Shown one piece after another: positions 1-12,206 of a stretch of 64,000 bases of DNA. The notes beneath the pieces were generated by a model, which was not told the origin of the DNA, made no database searches, and saw only the letters and a program-made list of their open reading frames with translations. A program made the translations under genes and the position numbers. The stretch's first letter is position 1. The number at the start of each line of letters is the position of its first letter. The DNA is from Liolophura sinensis (lineage: Eukaryota > Mollusca > Polyplacophora > Chitonida > Chitonidae), in NCBI RefSeq assembly GCF_032854445.1, contig NW_027018020.1:1-64000 (forward strand), given 5' to 3'.

Positions 1-3000
1 CTGTAAAAAGTACAACTGAACACTGACCCACTTCAGTAAGGTGCCAAAAAATGCGGAATTGAGCCAGGCATCGGCAGCTGTTGAAAAATTGCAAATTTCC
101 CTGGTTTCCATGGAGTAAGAGCCGTTGCTGGGCACGTGATTATGACATAAATGATCATTCAATTGTCTCTACAGCCAAAAGTATCAGTCGGAGAGCAACG
201 CGGTTTGCACCATTCGATTTCTCGTCACAAAATACGTCGGATTAGCCTCTTACCAGCAGCACTGGAACAGTTTTTCCACTTTGCATTTTTACCTGGTCTT
301 TTTGTTAATTGAAATCGGCTACACTGTACTCTGTACAATCGCGACTGGTGATTACTATATTCAACATTTGACTATAAGTTATGTGCCCTTCGGTAGCCCA
401 GAAGACGCCAAATCTTTGGGCTAAGCCCATTTAACTCACCCAGCAATTGTCTTACTTCTAAGTCCAAGACAATCTCAATGTCTTTATCTACGTGTAGAAA
501 AACCACACCATTTGTACATAAAAAACACAAGGTACTTGATACAGTCCTGCTGTAAAAAGTACAACTGACCACAGACCCACAAGAATAAGGTGCCAAAAGA
601 TGCGGAATTGAGCCAGGCATCGGCAGCTGTGGAAAAATTGCAAATTTCCCTGGTTTCCATGGAGTAAGAGCCGTTGCTGTGCACGTGAATATGACATAAA
701 TGATCATTCAATTGTCACTACAGGCAAAAGTATTGGTCGGAGGGCAACGCGGTTTGCACCATTCAATTTCTCGTCACAAAATACGTCGGATTAGCCTCTT
801 ACCAGCAGCACTGGAACAATTTTTCCACTTTTGCATTTTTACCTGGTCTTTTTGTTAATTGAAATCGGCTACACTCTACTCTGTACAATCGCGACTGATC
901 ATTACTATATTCAACTTTTGACTGTAAGTTATGTGCCCTTCGGTAGCCCAGAAGACGTCAAATCTTTGGGCTAAGCCCATTTAACTCACCCAGCAATTGT
1001 CTTACTTCTAAGTCCAAGACAATCTCAAAGTCTTTATCTACGTGTAGAAAAACTACACCATTTGTACATAAAAAACACAAGGTACTTGATACAGTCTGCT
1101 GTAAAAAGTACAAACTCAACACTGACCACTTCAGTAAGGTGCCAAAAGATGTGGAATTGGGCCAGGCATCGGCAGCTGTTAAAAAATTGCAAATATCCCT
1201 GGTTTCCATGGAGTAAGAGCCGTTGGTACGCACGTGGATTATGACATCAATGATCATTCAATTGTCGCTACAGCCAAAAGTATTGGTCGGAGAGCAACGC
1301 GGTTTGCACCATTCCCATTTGTCGTCACAAAATACGTCGGATTAGCCTCTTACCAGCAGCACTGGAACAGTTTTTCCACTCTTGCATTTTTGCCTGATCT
1401 TTTTGTTAATTGAAATTGGCTACACTGTACTCTGTACAATCGCGACTGGTCATTACTATATTCAACTTTTGACTATAAGTTATGTGCCCTTCGGTAGCCC
1501 AGAAGACGTCAAATCTTGGGCTAAGCCCATTTAAACTCACCCAGCAATTGCCTTACTTCTAAGTGCAAGACAATCTCAATGTCTTTATCTACGTGTAGAA
1601 AAACCACACCATTTGTACGTGAAAAACACAAGGTACTTGATACAGTCTGCTGTAAAAAGTACAACTGAACACTGACCCACTTCAGTAAGGTGCCAAAAGA
1701 TGCGGAATTGGGCCAGGCATCGGCAGCTGTTGAAAAATTGCAAATATCCCTGGTTTCCATGGAGTAAGAGCCGTTGCTGGGCACGTGATTATGACATAAA
1801 TGATCATTCAATTGTCACTACAGCCAAAAGTATTAGTCGGAGAGCAACGCAGTTTGCACCATTCGATTTCTCGTCACAAAATACGTCGGATTAGCCTCTT
1901 ACCAGCAGCACTGGAACAATTTTTCCAATTTTGCATTTTTGCTGGTCTTTTTGTTAATTGAAATCGGCTACACTGTACTCTGTACAATCGCGACTGGTCA
2001 TTACTATATTCAACTTTTGACTATATGTTGTGTGCCCTTCGGTAGCCCAGAAGACCTGAAATCTTTGGGCTAAGCCCATTTAACTCACCCAGCAATTGCC
2101 TTACTTCTAAGTGCAAGACAATCTCAATGTCTTTATCTACGTGTAGAAAAACCACACCATTTGTACGTGAAAAACACAAGGTACTTGATACAGTCTGCTG
2201 TAAAAAGTACAACTGAACACTGACCACTTCAGTAAGGTGCCAAAAGATGCGGAATTGAGCCAGGCATCGGCAGCTGTTGAAAATTGCAAATTTCCCTGGT
2301 TTCCATGGAGTAGAGCCGTTGCTGGGCACGTGATTATGACATAAATGATCATTCAATTGTCACTACAGCCAAAAGTATTGGTCGGAGAGCAACGCGGTTT
2401 GCACCATTCGATTTCTCGTCACAAATACGTCGGATTAGCCTCTTACAAGCAGCACTAGAACAGTTTTTCTACTTTTGCATTTTTGCCTGGTCTTTTTGTT
2501 AATTGAAATCGGCTACACTGTACTCTGTACAATCGCGACTGGTCATTACTATATTCAACTTTTGACTATAAGTTATGTGCCCTTCGGTAGCCCAGGAGAC
2601 CTGAATCTTTGGGCCAAGCCCATTTAACTCACCCAGCAATTGTCTTACTTCTAAGTCCAAGACAATCTCAAAGTCTTTATCTACGTGTAGAAAAACCAGA
2701 CCATTTGTACATAAAAAACACAAGGTACTTGATACAGTCTGCTGTATAAAGTACAACTAAACACTGACCCACATTTATAAGGTGCCAAAAGGTGCGGAAT
2801 TGGGCCAGGCATCGGCAGCTGTTAAAAAATTGCAAATTATCCCTGGTTTCCATGGAGTAAGAGCCGTTGCTACGCACGTGATTATGACATCAATATTCAT
2901 TGAATTGTCGCTACAGCCAAAAGTATTGGTCGGAGAGCAACGCGGATTGCACCATTTGATTTCTCGTCACAAAATACGTCGGATTAGCCTCTACCAGCAG

Positions 3001-3300
3001 CACTGGAACAGTTTTTCCACTTTTGCATTTTTACCTGGTCTTTTTGTAATTGAAATCGGCTACACTGCACTCTGTACAATCGCGACTGGTCATTACATAT
3101 TCAACTTTTTGACTATAAGTTATGTGCCCTTCGGTAGCCCAGAAGACCTGAAATCTTTGGGCTAAGCCCATTTAACTCACCCAGCAATTGCCTTACTTCT
3201 AAGTGCAAGACAATCTCAATGTCTTTATCTACGTGTAGAAAAACCACACCATTTGTACGTGAAAAACACAAGTACTTGATACAGTCTGCTGTAAGAAGTA
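1..3300. other. Indel-rich stretch (possible consensus errors)
   Basis: Against the matching HOR-A copies this stretch has scattered single-base gains and losses. Examples are an extra C at about 547, a lost C at about 2,223 and 1,127, a lost A at about 2,425, ATTGTCTTAC intact but CTGAATCTTTG at about 2,602, and a lost G at about 3,272. Monomer lengths run 551, 548, 544, 547. Copies 2 and 3 show almost none of these changes. Confidence 0.6.
2486..2524. other. One-monomer deletion junction in HOR-A copy 1
   Basis: Upstream, CTTACAAGCAGCACTAGAAC (2450-2469) matches the monomer at 6580 in copy 2. Downstream, the sequence matches the following monomer (about 7457 onward) and lacks the CTATGTACCATCGCGACGGG block found at 6911-6930. 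The exchange lies between these markers and keeps the 549-bp register, so unequal crossing-over or an equivalent in-register deletion explains it. Confidence 0.75.
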
Positions 3301-5616
3301 CAACTGAACACTGACCCACTTCAGTAAGGTGCCAAAAGATGCGGAATTGAGCCAGGCATCGGCAGCTGTTGAAAAATTGCAAATTTTCCTGGTTTCCATG
3401 GAGTAAGAGCCGTTGCTGGGCACGTGATTATGACATAAATGATCATTGAATTGTCGCTACAGCCAAAAGTATTGGTCGGAGAGCAACGCGGATTGCACCA
3501 TTCGATTTCTCGTCACAAAATACGTCGGATTAGGCTCTTACTAGTAGCACTGGAACAGTTTTTCCACTTTTGCATTTTTGCCTGGTCTCTTTGTTAATTG
3601 AAATCGGCTACACTGTACTCTGTACAATCGCGACTGGTCATTACTATATTCAACTTTTGACTATAAGTTATGTGCCCTTCGGTAGCCCAGAAGACCTGAA
3701 ATCTTTGGGCTAAGCCCATTTAACTCACCCAGCAATTGTCTTACTTCTAAGTGCAAGACAATCTCAATGTCTTTATCTACGTGTAGAAAAACCACACCAT
3801 TTGTACGTGAAAAACACAAGGTACTTGATACAGTCTGCTGTAAAGAGTACAACTGACCACAGACCCACATGAATAAGGTGCCAAAAGATGCGGAATTGAG
3901 CCAGGCATCGGCAGCTGTTGAAAAATTGCAAATATCCCTGATTTCCATGGAGTAAGAGCCGTTGCTGGGCACGTGATTATGACATAAATGATCATTCAAT
4001 TGTCACTACAGCCAAAAGTATTGGTCGGAGAGCAACGCGGTTTGCACCATTCGATTTGTCGTCACAAAATACGTCGGATTAGCCTCTTACCAGCAGCACT
4101 GGAACAGTTTTTCCACTTTTGCATTTTTGCCTGGTCTTTTTGTTAATTGAAACCGGCTACACTGCACTCTTTACAATCGCGACTGGTCATTACTATATTC
4201 AACTTTTGACTATAAGTTATGTGCCCTTCGGTAGCCCAGAAGAAGTCAAATCTTTGGGCCAAGCCCATTTAACTCACCCAGCAATTGCCTTACTTCTAAG
4301 TGCAAGACAATCTCAATGTCTTTATCTACGTGTAGAAAAACCACACCATTTGTACATGAAAACCACAAGGTACTTGATACAGTCTGCTGTAAAAAGTACA
4401 ACTAAACAATGACCCACATTTATAAGGTGCCAAAAGATGTGGAATTGGGCCAGGCATCGGCAGCTGGTAAAAAATTGCAAATTTCCCTGGTTTCCATGGA
4501 GTAAGAGCCGTTGCTGGGCACGTGATTATGACATAAATGATCATTCAATTGTCTCTACAGCCAAAAGTATCAGTCGGAGAGCAACGCGGTTTGCACCATT
4601 CGATTTCTCGTCACAAAATACGTCGGATTAGCCTCTTACCAGCAGCACTGGAACAGTTTTTCCACTTTTGCATTTTTACCTGGTCTTTTTGTTAATTGAA
4701 ATCGGCCACACTGTACTCTGTACAATCGCGACTGGTCATTACTATATTCAACATTTGACTATAAGTTATGTGCCCTTCGGTAGCCCAGAAGACGCCAAAT
4801 CTTTGGGCTAAGCCCATTTAACTCACCCAGCAATTGTCTTACTTCTAAGTCCAAGACAATCTCAATGTCTTTATCTACGTGTAGAAAAACCAGTCCATTT
4901 GTACATAAAAAACACAAGGTACTTGATACAGTCTGCTGTAAAAAGTACAACTGACCACAGACCCACAAGAATAAGGTGCCAAAAGATGCGGAATTGAGCC
5001 AGGCATCGGCAGCTGTTGAAAAATTGCAAATTTCCCTGGTTTCCATGGAGTAAGAGCCGTTGCTGTGCACGTGAATATGACATAAATGATCATTCAATTG
5101 TCACTACAGGCAAAAGTATTGGTCGGAGGGCAACGCGGTTTGCACCATTCGATTTCTCGTCACAAAATACGTCGGATTAGCCTCTTACCAGCAGCACTGG
5201 AACAATTTTTCCACTTTTGCATTTTTACCTGGTCTTTTTGTTAATTGAAATCGGCTACACTGTACTCTGTACAATCGCGACTGGTCATTACTATATTCAA
5301 CTTTTGACTATAAGTTATGTGCCCTTCGGTAGCCCAGAAGACGTCAAATCTTTGGGCTAAGCCCATTTAACTCACCCAGCAATTGTCTTACTTCTAAGTC
5401 CAAGACAATCTCAAAGTCTTTATCTACGTGTAGAAAAACTACACCATTTGTACATAAAAAACACAAGGTACTTGATACAGTCTGCTGTAAAAAGTACAAC
5501 TCAACACTGACCCACTTCAGTAAGGTGCCAAAAGATGCGGAATTGGGCCAGGCATCGGCAGCTGTTAAAAAATTGCAAATATCCCTGGTTTCCATGGAGT
5601 AAGAGCCGTTGGTACG

Positions 5617-5622
5617 CACGTG
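5617..5622. other. Conserved CACGTG palindrome in the monomer
   Basis: CACGTG occurs once per monomer at consensus 136-141. It is one base from the E-box core shared by many bHLH proteins, but a hexamer alone does not show binding. It is changed to CACTTG in one class a subtype (m50, m53, m67, m75, m96, m104) and to AATGTG in most class c units of regions C and D, so it is not invariant. Confidence 0.35.
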
Positions 5623-5810
5623 ATTATGACATCAATGATCATTCAATTGTCGCTACAGCCAAAAGTATTGGTCGGAGAGCAACGCGGTTTGCACCATTCC
5701 ATTTGTCGTCACAAAATACGTCGGATTAGCCTCTTACCAGCAGCACTGGAACAGTTTTTCCACTTTTGCATTTTTGCCTGATCTTTTTGTTAATTGAAAT
5801 TAGCTACACT

Positions 5811-5821
5811 GTACTCTGTAC
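5811..5821. repeat. Inverted/direct repeat GTAC-TCT-GTAC
   Basis: Two GTAC palindromes sit three bases apart and form both a dyad and a CTGTACT/CTGTACA direct repeat. The element is kept in nearly every monomer (consensus 330-340). Exceptions include CTGTACTATGTACC at about 6,907 and its HOR copy at about 11,850. Confidence 0.5.
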
Positions 5822-5901
5822 AATCGCGACTGGTCATTACTATATTCAACTTTTGACTATAAGTTATGTGCCCTTCGGTAGCCCAGAAGACGTCAAATCT
5901 T

Positions 5902-5914
5902 TGGGCTAAGCCCA
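5902..5914. repeat. Near-palindrome in the monomer (TGGGCT-A-AGCCCA)
   Basis: Two 6-bp arms are exact reverse complements around a single base. The form recurs in many monomers at consensus positions 421-433. Variants TGGGCCAAGCCCA and CGGCTAAGCCC keep 4-5 bp of the arms, while TGGGTCAAGCCCA weakens them. A role in cruciform formation or protein binding is only inference. Confidence 0.6.
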
Positions 5915-5950
5915 TTTAACTCACCCAGCAATTGCCTTACTTCTAAGTGC

Positions 5951-5969
5951 AAGACAATCTCAATGTCTT
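5951..5969. repeat. Hairpin-capable inverted repeat (AAGACA, 7-nt loop, TGTCTT)
   Basis: Perfect 6-bp arms flank a 7-base loop at consensus positions 470-488. The dyad is present in most monomers. It is lost where CAATGTCTT reads CAAAGTCTT (for example 5411-5419) or where AAGACAATC reads AAGATATTC (class b type 1 units such as 31,213-31,221). It is too short to call a terminator, and there is no gene for one to serve. Confidence 0.55.
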
Positions 5970-5972
5970 TAT

Positions 5973-6020
5973 CTACGTGTAGAAAAACCACACCATTTGT
6001 ACGTGAAAAACACAAGGTAC
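5973..6020. repeat. Short degenerate internal direct repeat in the monomer
   Basis: The tail of the monomer holds two similar segments about 28 bp apart: TACGTGTAGAAAAACCACA and TACGTGAAAAACACA. They differ mainly by small gaps. This may be the trace of an ancestral local duplication; the similarity is short and could be chance. Confidence 0.35.
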
Positions 6021-9000
6021 TTGATACAGTCTGCTGTAAAAAGTACAACTGAACACTGACCCACTTCAGTAAGGTGCCAAAAGATGCGGAATTGGGCCAG
6101 GCATCGGCAGCTGTTGAAAAATTGCAAATATCCCTGGTTTCCATGGAGTAAGAGCCGTTGCTGGGCACGTGATTATGACATAAATGATCATTCAATTGTC
6201 ACTACAGCCAAAAGTATTAGTCGGAGAGCAACGCGGTTTGCACCATTCGATTTCTCGTCACAAAATACGTCGGATTAGCCTCTTACCAGCAGCACTGGAA
6301 CAATTTTTCCAATTTTGCATTTTTGCCTCGTCTTTTTGTTAATTGAAATCGGCTACACTGTACTCTGTACAATCGCGACTGGTCATTACTATATTCAACT
6401 TTTGACTATATGTTGTGTGCCCTTCGGTAGCCCAGAAGACCTGAAATCTTTGGGCTAAGCCCATTTAACTCACCCAGCAATTGCCTTACTTCTAAGTGCA
6501 AGACAATCTCAATGTCTTTATCTACGTGTAGAAAAACCACACCATTTGTACGTGAAAAACACAAGGTACTTGATACAGTCTGCTGTAAAAAGTACAACTG
6601 AACACTGACCCACTTCAGTAAGGTGCCAAAAGATGCGGAATTGAGCCAGGCATCGGCAGCTGTTGAAAAATTGCAAATTTCCCTGGTTTCCATGGAGTAA
6701 GAGCCGTTGCTGGGCACGTGATTATGACATAAATGATCATTCAATTGTCACTACAGCCAAAAGTATTGGTCGGAGAGCAACGCGGTTTGCACCATTCGAT
6801 TTCTCGTCACAAAATACGTCGGATTAGCCTCTTACAAGCAGCACTAGAACAGTTTTTCTACTTTTGCATTTTTGCCTGGTCTTTTTGTTAATTGAAATCG
6901 GCTACACTGTACTATGTACCATCGCGACGGGTCATTACAATATTCAACTTTTGACTATATATTCTGTGCCCTTCGGTAGCCCAGAAGACGTCAAATCTTT
7001 GGGCTAAGCCCATTTAACTCACCCAGCAATTGCCTTACTTCTAAGTCGAAGACAATCTCAATGTCTTTGTCTACGTGTAGAAAAACCACACCATTTGTAC
7101 ATAAAAAAAACACAAGGTACTTGATACAGTCTGCTGTAAAAAGTACAACTGAACACTGACCCACTTCAGTAAGGTGCCAAAAGATGCGGAATTGAGCCAG
7201 GCATCGGCAGCTGTTGAAAAATTGCAAATATCCCTGGTTTCCATGGAGTAAGACCCGTTGCTGTGCACTTGATTATGACATAAATGATCATTCAATTGTC
7301 ACTACAGCCCAAAGTATTGGTCGGAGAGCAACGCGGTTTGCACCATTCGATTTCTCGTCACAAAATACGTCGGATTAGCCTCTTACCAGCAGCACTGGAA
7401 CAGTTTTTCCACTTTTGCATTTATACCTGGTCTTTTTGTTAATTGAAATCGGCTACACTGTACTCTGTACAATCGCGACTGGTCATTACTATATTCAACT
7501 TTTGACTATAAGTTATGTGCCCTTCGGTAGCCCAGAAGACCTGAAATCTTTGGGCCAAGCCCATTTAACTCACCCAGCAATTGTCTTACTTCTAAGTCCA
7601 AGACAATCTCAAAGTCTTTATCTACGTGTAGAAAAACCAGACCATTTGTACATAAAAAACACAAGGTACTTGATACAGTCTGCTGTATAAAGTACAACTA
7701 AACACTGACCCACATTTATAAGGTGCCAAAAGGTGCGGAATTGGGCCAGGCATCGGCAGCTGTTAAAAAATTGCAAATATCCCTGGTTTCCATGGAGTAA
7801 GAGCCGTTGCTGGGCACGTGATTATGACATCAATATTCATTGAATTGTCGCTACAGCCAAAAGTATTGGTCGGAGAGCAACGCGGATTGCACCATTCGAT
7901 TTCTCGTCACAAAATACGTCGGATTAGCCTCTTACCAGCAGCACTGGAACAGTTTTTCCACTTTTGCATTTTTACCTGGTCTTTTTGTTAATTGAAATCG
8001 GCTACACTGCACTCTGTACAATCGCGACTGGTCATTACTATATTCAACTTTTGACTATAAGTTATGTGCCCTTCGGTAGCCCAGAAGACGTCAAATCTTT
8101 GGGCTAAGCCCATTTAACTCACCCAGCAATTGCCTTACTTCTAAGTGCAAGACAATCTCAATGTCTTTATCTACGTGTAGACAAACCACACCATTTGTAC
8201 GTGAAAAACACAAGGTACTTGATACAGTCTGCTGTAAGAAGTACAACTGAACACTGACCCACTTCAGTAAGGTGCCAAAAGATGCGGAATTGAGCCAGGC
8301 ATCGGCAGCTGTTGAAAAATTGCAAATTTTCCTGGTTTCCATGGAGTAAGAACCGTTGCTGGGCACGTGATTATGACATAAATGATCATTGAATTGTCGC
8401 TACAGCCAAAAGTATTGGTCGGAGAGCAACGCGGATTGCACCATTCGATTTCTCGTCACAAAATACGTCGGATTAGCCTCTTACTAGTAGCACTGGAACA
8501 GTTTTTCCACTTTTGCATTTTTGCCTGGTCTCTTTGTTAATTGAAATCGGCTACACTGTACTCTGTACAATCGCGACTGGTCATTACTATATTCAACTTT
8601 TGACTATAAGTTATGTGCCCTTCGGTAGCCCAGAAGACCTGAAATCTTTGGGCTAAGCCCATTTAACTCACCCAGCAATTGTCTTACTTCTAAGTGCAAG
8701 ACAATCTCAATGTCTTTATCTACGTGTAGAAAAACCACACCATTTGTACGTGAAAAACACAAGGTACTTGATACAGTCTGCTGTAAAGAGTACAACTGAC
8801 CACAGACCCACATGAATAAGGTGCCAAAAGATGCGGAATTGAGCCAGGCATCGGCAGCTGTTGAAAAATTGCAAATATCCCTGATTTCCATGGAGTAAGA
8901 GCCGTTGCTGGGCACGTGATTATGACATAAATGATCATTCAATTGTCACTACAGCCAAAAGTATTGGTCGGAGAGCAACGCGGTTTGCACCATTCGATTT

Positions 9001-9326
9001 GTCGTCACAAAATACGTCGGATTAGCCTCTTACCAGCAGCACTGGAACAGTTTTTCCACTTTTGCATTTTTGCCTGGTCTTTTTGTTAATTGAAACCGGC
9101 TACACTGCACTCTTTACAATCGCGACTGGTCATTACTATATTCAACTTTTGACTATAAGTTATGTGCCCTTCGGTAGCCCAGAAGAAGTCAAATCTTTGG
9201 GCCAAGCCCATTTAACTCACCCAGCAATTGCCTTACTTCTAAGTGCAAGACAATCTCAATGTCTTTATCTACGTGTAGAAAAACCACACCATTTGTACAT
9301 GAAAACCACAAGGTACTTGATACAGT

Positions 9327-12200
9327 CTGCTGTAAAAAGTACAACTAAACAATGACCCACATTTATAAGGTGCCAAAAGATGTGGAATTGGGCCAGGCAT
9401 CTGCAGCTGTTAAAAAATTGCAAATTTCCCTGGTTTCCATGGAGTAAGAGCCGTTGCTGGGCACGTGATTATGACATAAATGATCATTCAATTGTCTCTA
9501 CAGCCAAAAGTATCAGTCGGAGAGCAACGCGGTTTGCACCATTCGATTTCTCGTCACAAAATACGTCGGATTAGCCTCTTACCAGCAGCACTGGAACAGT
9601 TTTTCCACTTTTGCATTTTTACCTGGTCTTTTTGTTAATTGAAATCGGCTACACTGTACTCTGTACAATCGCGACTGGTGATTACTATATTCAACATTTG
9701 ACTATAAGTTATGTGCCCTTCGGTAGCCCAGAAGACGCCAAATCTTTGGGCTAAGCCCATTTAACTCACCCAGCAATTGTCTTACTTCTAAGTCCAAGAC
9801 AATCTCAATGTCTTTATCTACGTGTAGAAAAACCACACCATTTGTACATAAAAAACACAAGGTACTTGATACAGTCTGCTGTAAAAAGTACAACTGACCA
9901 CAGACCCACAAGAATAAGGTGCCAAAAGATGCGGAATTGAGCCAGGCATCGGCAGCTGTTGAAAAATTGCAAATTTCCCTGGTTTCCATGGAGTAAGAGC
10001 CGTTGCTGTGCACGTGAATATGACATAAATGATCATTCAATTGTCACTACAGGCAAAAGTATTGGTCGGAGGGCAACGCGGTTTGCACCATTCGATTTCT
10101 CGTCACAAAATACGTCGGATTAGCCTCTTACCAGCAGCACTGGAACAATTTTTCCACTTTTGCATTTTTACCTGGTCTTTTTGTTAATTGAAATCGGCTA
10201 CACTGTACTCTGTACAATCGCGACTGGTCATTACTATATTCAACTTTTGACTATAAGTTATGTGCCCTTCGGTAGCCCAGAAGACGTCAAATCTTTGGGC
10301 TAAGCCCATTTAACTCACCCAGCAATTGTCTTACTTCTAAGTCCAAGACAATCTCAAAGTCTTTATCTACGTGTAGAAAAACTACACCATTTGTACATAA
10401 AAAACACAAGGTACTTGATACAGTCTGCTGTAAAAAGTACAACTCAACACTGACCCACTTCAGTAAGGTGCCAAAAGATGCGGAATTGGGCCAGGCATCG
10501 GCAGCTGTTAAAAAATTGCAAATATCCCTGGTTTCCATGGAGTAAGAGCCGTTGGTACGCACGTGATTATGACATCAATGATCATTCAATTGTCGCTACA
10601 GCCAAAAGTATTGGTCGGAGAGCAACGCGGTTTGCACCATTCCATTTGTCGTCACAAAATACGTCGGATTAGCCTTTTACCAGCAGCACTGGAACAGTTT
10701 TTCCACTTTTGCATTTTTGCTTGATCTTTTTGGTAATTGAAATTGGCTACACTGTACTCTGTACAATCGCGACTGGTCATTACTATATTCAACTTTTGAC
10801 TATAAGTTATGTGCCCTTCGGTAGCCCAGAAGACGTCAAATCTTTGGGCTAAGCCCATTTAACTCACCCAGCAATTGCCTTACTTCTAAGTGCAAGACAA
10901 TCTCAATGTCTTTATCTACGTGTAGAAAAACCACACCATTTGTACGTGAAAAACACAAGGTACTTGATACAGTCTGCTGTAAAAAGTACAACTGAACACT
11001 GACCCACTTCAGTAAGGTGCCAAAAGATGCGGAATTGGGCCAGGCATCGGCAGCTGTTGAAAAATTGCAAATATCCCTGGTTTCCATGGAGTAAGAGCCG
11101 TTGCTGGGCACGTGATTATGACATAAATGATCATTCAATTGTCACTACAGCCAAAAGTATTAGTCGGAGAGCAACGCGGTTTGCACCATTCGATTTCTCG
11201 TCACAAAATACGTCGGATTAGCCTCTTACCAGCAGCACTGGAACAATTTTTCCAATTTTGCATTTTTGCCTCGTCTTTTTGTTAATTGAAATCGGCTACA
11301 CTGTACTCTGTACAATCGCGACTGGTCATTACTATATTCAACTTTTGACTATATGTTGTGTGCCCTTCGGTAGCCCAGAAGACCTGAAATCTTTGGGCTA
11401 AGCCCATTTAACTCACCCAGCAATTGCCTTACTTCTAAGTGCAAGACAATCTCAATGTCTTTATCTACGTGTAGAAAAACCACACCATTTGTACGTGAAA
11501 AACACAAGGTACTTGATACAGTCTGCTGTAAAAAGTACAACTGAACACTGACCCACTTCAGTAAGGTGCCAAAAGATGCGGAATTGAGCCAGGCATCGGC
11601 AGCTGTTGAAAAATTGCAAATTTCCCTGGTTTCCATGGAGTAAGAACCGTTGCTGGGCACGTGATTATGACATAAATGATCATTCAATTGTCACTACAGC
11701 CAAAAGTATTAGTCGGAGAGCAACGCGGTTTGCACCATTCGATTTCTCGTCACAAAATACGTCGGATTAGCCTCTTACAAGCAGCACTAGAACAGTTTTT
11801 CTACTTTTGCATTTTTGCCTGGTCTTTTTGTTAATTGAAATCGGCTACACTGTACTATGTACCATCGCGACGGGTCATTACAATATTCAACTTTTGACTA
11901 TATATTCTGTGCCCTTCGGTAGCCCAGAAGACGTCAAATCTTTGGGCTAAGCCCATTTAACTCACCCAGCAATTGCCTTACTTCTAAGTCGAAGACAATC
12001 TCAATGTCTTTGTCTACGTGTAGAAAAACCACACCATTTGTACATAAAAAAAACACAAGGTACTTGATACAGTCTGCTGTAAAAAGTACAACTGAACACT
12101 GACCCACTTCAGTAAGGTGCCAAAAGATGCGGAATTGAGCCAGGCATCGGCAGCTGTTGAAAAATTGCAGATTTCCCTGGTTTCCATGGAGTAAGACCCG
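9327..12200. repeat. HOR-A copy 3 (partial, first ~5.2 monomers)
   Basis: Monomer starts: 9327, 9876, 10425, 10974, 11523 and 12074. It follows copy 2 almost base for base, including the A-run expansion near 12,042, until about 12.2 kb. There the sixth monomer switches to family-B sequence. Confidence 0.88.
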
Positions 12201-12206
12201 TTGCTA
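12195..12206. other. HOR-A / HOR-B junction inside a monomer
   Basis: The front of m23 carries the HOR-A marker AAGACCCGTTGCT, shared with 7251. Immediately after it come ACGCACGTG, GTAGCTACAGCC and CTTACTAGTAGC, which are region-B markers shared with 17,695-17,825. The switch is within one monomer with no loss of 549-bp phase. Confidence 0.7.

Larger units (their letters stand above)
1..4383. repeat. HOR-A copy 1 (8 monomers; one deleted)
   Basis: Monomer starts: before 1, then 547, 1096, 1647, 2195, 2739, 3286 and 3835. Class order is a-c-a-a-a-b-a-c. It aligns unit by unit with HOR-A copy 2 but lacks one monomer: m5 joins the front of the unit matching 6580 to the back of the unit matching 7131. 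The diagnostic string GTCTCTACAGCCAAAAGTAT near the start (165) recurs at 4551 and 9494. This copy carries many single-base indels that copies 2 and 3 lack. Confidence 0.85.
5482..6030. repeat. Reference 549-bp monomer (m11, class a)
   Basis: This is a clean full-length unit used here as a coordinate reference; consensus position n is base 5481+n. The consensus is about 42% GC with about 18 CpG. Palindromic hexamers conserved in most units are CAGCTG (positions 78-83), CCATGG (111-116), CACGTG (136-141) and TGATCA (155-160). Short inverted repeats lie at about 256-268, 330-340, 421-433 and 470-488. I found no convincing sub-repeat that divides the unit into equal parts. The octamer GCCAAAAG occurs at about 46 and 177 with only weak flanking similarity. 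Confidence 0.9.
4384..9326. repeat. HOR-A copy 2 (complete 9-monomer unit, 4,943 bp)
   Basis: Monomer starts: 4384, 4933, 5482, 6031, 6580, 7131, 7680, 8229 and 8778. Class order is b-c-a-a-a-a-b-a-c. The period is 9 x 549 plus 2, and the extra 2 bp are an A-run expansion (TACATAAAAAAAACACAAGG at about 7099). Markers recur exactly 4,943 bp later in copy 3, for example 4551 to 9494 and the A-run. Confidence 0.92.

Noticed and set aside
5876-5889. RNA polymerase III A-box-like TAGCCCAGAAG, suggesting a tRNA-derived SINE origin
   Set aside because: The 11-base degenerate pattern is matched, but there is no B box (GGTTCGANNCC) at a suitable distance, no tRNA fold and no poly-A tail.
5951-5969. 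Intrinsic transcription terminator
   Set aside because: The hairpin stem is only 6 bp, is not GC-rich, lacks a following T-run, and there is no gene upstream.
7099-7118. A-run expansion TACATAAAAAAAACACAAGG as a sequencing error
   Set aside because: The same 2-bp expansion recurs 4,943 bp later (about 12,042) in HOR-A copy 3, so it is more likely a real variant carried by the HOR.
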